Of a DNA stretch of 64,000 nucleotides, positions 61,147 through 64,000 are shown piece by piece. Where the stretch lies: NCBI GenBank assembly GCA_902788205.1, contig CADAJJ010000003.1, positions 1-64,000 on the forward strand, given 5' to 3'. The position numbers were made by a program, and so were the translations under genes. The DNA comes from RUG023 sp900315435 (GTDB lineage Bacteria > Spirochaetota > Spirochaetia > Sphaerochaetales > Sphaerochaetaceae). Below the pieces are notes generated by a model. The model saw nothing but the letters and a program-made list of their open reading frames with translations, made no database searches and was not told the DNA's origin. The number at the start of each line of letters is the position of its first letter. Position 1 is the first letter of the stretch.

Positions 61147-61779
61147 TCAGTCCTCGTACCCTTTTTTCAGCCATCGGACGCCCAGGTAGCAGAAGGGCGT
61201 GTCGCACAGGGCGAAAACCACCTTGAAACCCCAGTAGGGGAGCACCAGGCTGAAGACGAAGGCCGTGGTGAACTTCGGGCTCAGGTGCCAGAAGGCCAGA
61301 TACTCGAAGATACAGGTGTCGATGAACTGGCTGATGATGGTCGCGACATTGTTGCGGATCCAGAGTTTCCTGCCGTTGCAAGCCTTGCGCAGGGAGAAGA
61401 AAAGGCGCACGTCCAGGTTCTGGCTGATGATGAAGGAAATCAGCGACGCGATCGTCATGCGCAGCGTGCTGCCGAAGACGGCGACATAGGCCTCCTGGTT
61501 CCCCCAGGTGGCATTCGGCCGCATGCGGATGCACAGCCAGGTGAAGCCGAGCAGGACCACCAGCATGGCCTCGGCGACCTGGACGAACAGTCTGGCCCGT
61601 TCTTCTCCGGAGACCTCGCCGACAATATCGGTGATCAGGAACATGAATGGCATCATGAAGATTCCCACCGAGACCCGGATTCCAGCCAGATTGGTGATTT
61701 TCGTCCCAAGCGTGTTCGCCATGACCATGAAGGCGACGTACATTCCAAGCAGAAACAGTTCTTTCTTCGATGTCCGCAT
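61147..61779 (-). CDS. yhhQ: Queuosine precursor transporter (YhhQ/DUF165 family)
   Basis: Membrane protein of about 210 residues with six helices. Family motifs are NTLGTKITNL near 22, FLITDIVGEVSGEERAR near 47-63, ISFIISQNLDVRLF near 115, NNVATIISQFIDTCIFEYLAF near 140-160 and a final helix with KVVFALCDTPFCYL. YhhQ imports 7-cyano-7-deazaguanine or related precursors. No ribosome site is evident before ATG 61779; TAAAGT seven bases earlier may be a -10 box. Confidence 0.92.
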   Translation of the reverse strand: MRTSKKELFLLGMYVAFMVMANTLGTKITNLAGIRVSVGIFMMPFMFLITDIVGEVSGEERARLFVQVAEAMLVVLLGFTWLCIRMRPNATWGNQEAYVAVFGSTLRMTIASLISFIISQNLDVRLFFSLRKACNGRKLWIRNNVATIISQFIDTCIFEYLAFWHLSPKFTTAFVFSLVLPYWGFKVVFALCDTPFCYLGVRWLKKGYED

Positions 61780-61838
61780 GACGCATACTTTACACAAAAG
61801 GGTATCTCGGGAAAAGCGAATCGTGGTTTACAATATTG

Positions 61839-61866
61839 TTGCATTCTGTTGCGTTCGTGGTATGAT
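61839..61866 (+). promoter_or_regulatory. Promoter of arcC
   Basis: TTGCAT, 16 bases and TATGAT, 24 bases before ATG 61891. Confidence 0.5.
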
Positions 61867-61890
61867 GGGGATGTCCGAGGAGGAATACGG

Positions 61891-62835
61891 ATGTCTGGAA
61901 AGCTGATTGTCATTGCCATTGGAGGAAACAGCCTCATTGAGGATCCAAAACACGTGACGGTTTCCGCCCAGTACGAGGCGGCCCGGAAGACCGCGGCCCA
62001 TATTGTCAGCCTGGCGAAGGCCGGCAACCGCGTCGTCATCGCCCATGGGAACGGCCCGCAGGTGGGATACATCCTGTTACGCGCCGAGTATTCCCGCTCG
62101 ATCCTGCATACGGTTCCGCTTGACTCGTGCGTGGCCGATACCCAGGGCGCCATCGGCTACAACCTGCAGATGGCGTTGGACAACGAGTTCCACAAGGTAG
62201 GCATGCAGCCGCCGGTGGCGACTGTCGTCACCCAGGTGGAGGTCGCTGCCGACGACCCGTCCTTCCAGAAACCGACCAAGCCGATCGGCTCCTTCTTCAG
62301 CAAGGAAGACGCGGACTACCATGCCCTGCACGACGGCTGGAGCGTGGTGGAGGATGCGGGACGCGGCTACCGCCGTGTCGTTCCCAGCCCGAAACCGAAA
62401 TCGATCGTCGAGATCGCCACGATCAAGGCCCTGCTGGACCAAGGCGTGATTGTCATCGCCGCTGGCGGTGGAGGCATCCCCGTGGTCCGCGACCAGAACG
62501 GCCTGCTCCACGGCAGGGAAGCCGTCATCGACAAAGACCTGGCCGCCGCCCTGATGGCCAAAGACCTGCATGCGGACCTTTTCGTCATCTCCACCGCGGT
62601 CGAGAAGGTCTGCCTGGACTATCGCAAGCCGACCCAGCGTACCCTTGACCAGATGACGGTCGACGAGGCGAGAACGTACACCGCCGAAGGACAGTTCGCT
62701 CCAGGGTCCATGCTTCCGAAAGTGCAGGCGATTACCGACTTCGTCCAGAGCACCGGCAACATCGGCATCATCACCGACCCGGAGCACCTGTACGACGCCG
62801 TTTACGGCAACCAAGGAACCAAGATTGTCCGCTGA
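61891..62835 (+). CDS. arcC: Carbamate kinase
   Basis: Amino-acid kinase-fold enzyme of 314 residues that makes ATP from carbamoyl phosphate. IVIAIGGNSLIED at the N-terminus, NRVVIAHGNGPQVGYILLR near 48, PLDSCVADTQGAIGYNLQ near 80, and IVIAAGGGGIPVVRD near 188 with EAVIDKDLAAALMAKDL near 208 are all ArcC hallmarks. The ribosome site is GAGGAGG. Arginine deiminase and ornithine carbamoyltransferase genes are not in the window, so the source of carbamoyl phosphate (arginine, allantoin/oxamate or putrescine route) is unknown. Confidence 0.95.
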   Translation: MSGKLIVIAIGGNSLIEDPKHVTVSAQYEAARKTAAHIVSLAKAGNRVVIAHGNGPQVGYILLRAEYSRSILHTVPLDSCVADTQGAIGYNLQMALDNEFHKVGMQPPVATVVTQVEVAADDPSFQKPTKPIGSFFSKEDADYHALHDGWSVVEDAGRGYRRVVPSPKPKSIVEIATIKALLDQGVIVIAAGGGGIPVVRDQNGLLHGREAVIDKDLAAALMAKDLHADLFVISTAVEKVCLDYRKPTQRTLDQMTVDEARTYTAEGQFAPGSMLPKVQAITDFVQSTGNIGIITDPEHLYDAVYGNQGTKIVR

Positions 62836-62863
62836 CGGTTGGAAATGCAAGGATGGCAAGAGC

Positions 62864-63352
62864 ATGGTGATCACGTTCGGAGTGGTCGCCGTGCTCGTCC
62901 TGTGCATGTATGGCTTCTGGAGAAGCCAACGAACGAACAGCCTTGCCATGGCCTCCAGCCTGCTTTCCCAAGAGGAGGAAGAACTCCAGGCCCTGTTTTC
63001 CCAACGCTTCCAGGTGGCGGGCGAGCTGGCAACCCGGAGCGGGGATCGCGCGTTGCAGTCGATTCTTTCCGCCCCTAGGACTTCCGAGGAAGCGGTGGGC
63101 GCCGCATACGCCAGAAGCGACCAGCGGATCGCGCAGCTCCAGAGGGAATTGGCCAAAAAAGGCAGGCTGGAGGAAGTCCAGGACCTGTTTGTCCGACTGA
63201 GCGCGATTGAAGACGAAATTGTCGCCCGTTATGCCCCATACCAGAGCCGGAGGGAAGGATACCAGCGGAGCCTGACTCCAAGGGACATCAAGCGTGGGGC
63301 GAGACAGTTTCCGGTCTGGGAGATTGGAGCCGCGTTAAGCGCCCGCCCCTGA
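62864..63352 (+). CDS. LemA-like single-span membrane protein
   Basis: The 162-residue protein has one N-terminal helix (VITFGVVAVLVLCMYGFW) and a long helical bundle. The tail VQDLFVRLSAIEDEIVARYAPYQSRREGYQR followed by ARQFPVWEIG has the LemA pattern (LxxLSxxEDxIxxARxxYNxxVxxYNxxIxxFP), and QRFQVAGELA sits where LemA has RRADLIPNLV. Similarity is partial, with the key asparagines replaced, so this is a diverged member at best. A TTG at 62825 inside arcC would also be in frame. Its end overlaps the convergent gene by 65 bases. Confidence 0.5.
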   Translation: MVITFGVVAVLVLCMYGFWRSQRTNSLAMASSLLSQEEEELQALFSQRFQVAGELATRSGDRALQSILSAPRTSEEAVGAAYARSDQRIAQLQRELAKKGRLEEVQDLFVRLSAIEDEIVARYAPYQSRREGYQRSLTPRDIKRGARQFPVWEIGAALSARP

Positions 63353-64000
63353 CCCATGCGGTCAGATAGATGGGAAGGACCAGCAACTCGGTTCCGAAGT
63401 TCGACCCGTAGGGGTTGCAAAGGGAAAGCGCCAATACCGCCAAAGCAGGTACCGAGAGCCCTTTGAGGATCCATCGGGCCCGTTCTTCCTCGCCCTTGTG
63501 GATACTCCTCATCGCCACGAAGAGCAACGGGTTGAGGTACAGGATGGTGGTGTTGCCCCAGGTCATGTCCAGGTCGGTCAGGCACATGCCGTACAGGAGC
63601 AGGCAGGAAAGCAATCCCAAGACGGACAGGACGGTCCCCATCACCCAATGCCAGAGGGGTTTCTCCCGGACCAGAATGAGCATGGAGGACAGGCAGAGGC
63701 CGATGGCGAGGGGAAGGATCACCAGCGCAAGGAAAGGACTGCCATCCTTGTTGGCGATCGTTCCTTCCTGAACCACCTCGCCTTGGATTCCGAAGAAATC
63801 CCCGATTGCGCCGCCCAGCGTGTCAGGCAGGAACATGGCATCCCAGAGGGAAAGCCTGGTGTCGACGCTCGGACCTTGGAGGAAATTGAGGATCCAGCAG
63901 AGCGCCGGATTCCTGCTCAGTTTCCGGTTTGCCGCGCTCCGGTAGCTGGTGGGGGCGATTGGTTGGGTTTCCGCCCAGTCCTTGAAAGCTCCGCCGGTGG
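63288..64000 (-). CDS. C-terminal part of DUF4105 (Lnb-type) membrane protein, cut by window end
   Basis: The frame is open through the right edge of the window, so the N-terminal part is missing. The first visible part contains RNPALCWILNFLQGP, then SVDTRLSLWDAMFLPD, which follows the C-terminal pattern of DUF4105 domains (a hydrophobic helix, a GxxxD turn, then MFLPxxL). After it come about five hydrophobic helices (for example LALVILPLAIGLCLSSMLILV and LSVLGLLSCLLLYGMCL). The DUF4105 domain is related to lipoprotein N-acyltransferase Lnb, so a lipoprotein-modifying role is possible. The call rests on a short stretch of pattern memory. Confidence 0.55.
   Translation of the reverse strand, partial: TGGAFKDWAETQPIAPTSYRSAANRKLSRNPALCWILNFLQGPSVDTRLSLWDAMFLPDTLGGAIGDFFGIQGEVVQEGTIANKDGSPFLALVILPLAIGLCLSSMLILVREKPLWHWVMGTVLSVLGLLSCLLLYGMCLTDLDMTWGNTTILYLNPLLFVAMRSIHKGEEERARWILKGLSVPALAVLALSLCNPYGSNFGTELLVLPIYLTAWVRGGRLTRLQSPRPETVSPHA

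Overview
The window looks like a chromosomal segment of a spirochaete, most likely of the Sphaerochaeta type. This rests on exported proteins that begin their mature part with NGAKE- or NGQQE-like sequences right after the signal peptide (FKBP at 1087-2349, peptide-binding protein at 9609, TctC at 37068), a high-GC gene set and a spirochaete-like mix of fermentative and catabolic genes. This is inference from sequence style; no 16S gene is present. No rRNA, CRISPR array, insertion sequence, phage gene or origin is seen.

Layout. 1-7 kb: end of a PD-(D/E)XK-type protein, a CRP/FNR regulator, an exported FKBP isomerase with duplicated N-terminal domain, a DUF4867-deaminase pair, an XRE-type regulator and a potABC polyamine uptake operon without potD. 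7-17 kb: two small proteins, tRNA-Arg(TCT), a glycerol-1-phosphate dehydrogenase-like gene, and a complete dppABCDF-type peptide transporter followed by an M42 aminopeptidase, a natural uptake-plus-digestion unit. 17.2-18.1 kb is a gene-poor stretch ending at tRNA-Pro(TGG). 18-30 kb: nth, rpmB, thrA-thrC (ThrA with an apparently dead kinase half), then a leftward group galK, recQ, an isochorismatase-type hydrolase and an XdhC-YqeB fusion, followed by an LD-carboxypeptidase and an IclR regulator.

30.3-41.5 kb and 52.5-55.8 kb are the metabolic centre. They encode a D-glucarate/galactarate (aldarate) route: IclR regulator, glycerate kinase, DapA-family aldolase or dehydratase, tartronate semialdehyde reductase, galactarate dehydratase, glucarate dehydratase, a tripartite tricarboxylate-type transporter (TctC-TctB-TctA) and a second glucarate dehydratase. 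A satellite cluster holds a cyclase-family hydrolase, a second galactarate dehydratase and a 2-hydroxyacid dehydrogenase. Together they would import sugar diacids, dehydrate them to 5-keto-4-deoxyglucarate, cleave this to pyruvate plus tartronate semialdehyde, and feed 2-phosphoglycerate into glycolysis. Acetate kinase lies next door.

41.8-64 kb is mostly housekeeping: ackA, an outer-membrane-like protein, murB, cysS, an ECF sigma/anti-sigma pair, a rhodanese, mtnA, valS, a histone-H1-like small protein, a membrane glycosyltransferase, a U32 peptidase-family protein, lon, a queuosine-precursor transporter, carbamate kinase, a LemA-like protein and the end of a DUF4105 protein cut by the window.

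A recurring regulatory feature is a -10 promoter box 6-7 bases upstream of the start codon with little or no ribosome binding site (nth, murB, garD1, mtnA and the small gene at 18790), suggesting leaderless transcripts. Candidates for a previously undescribed arrangement are the pseudokinase ThrA, the XdhC-YqeB fusion and the aldarate island with its own transporter class and paired dehydratases.
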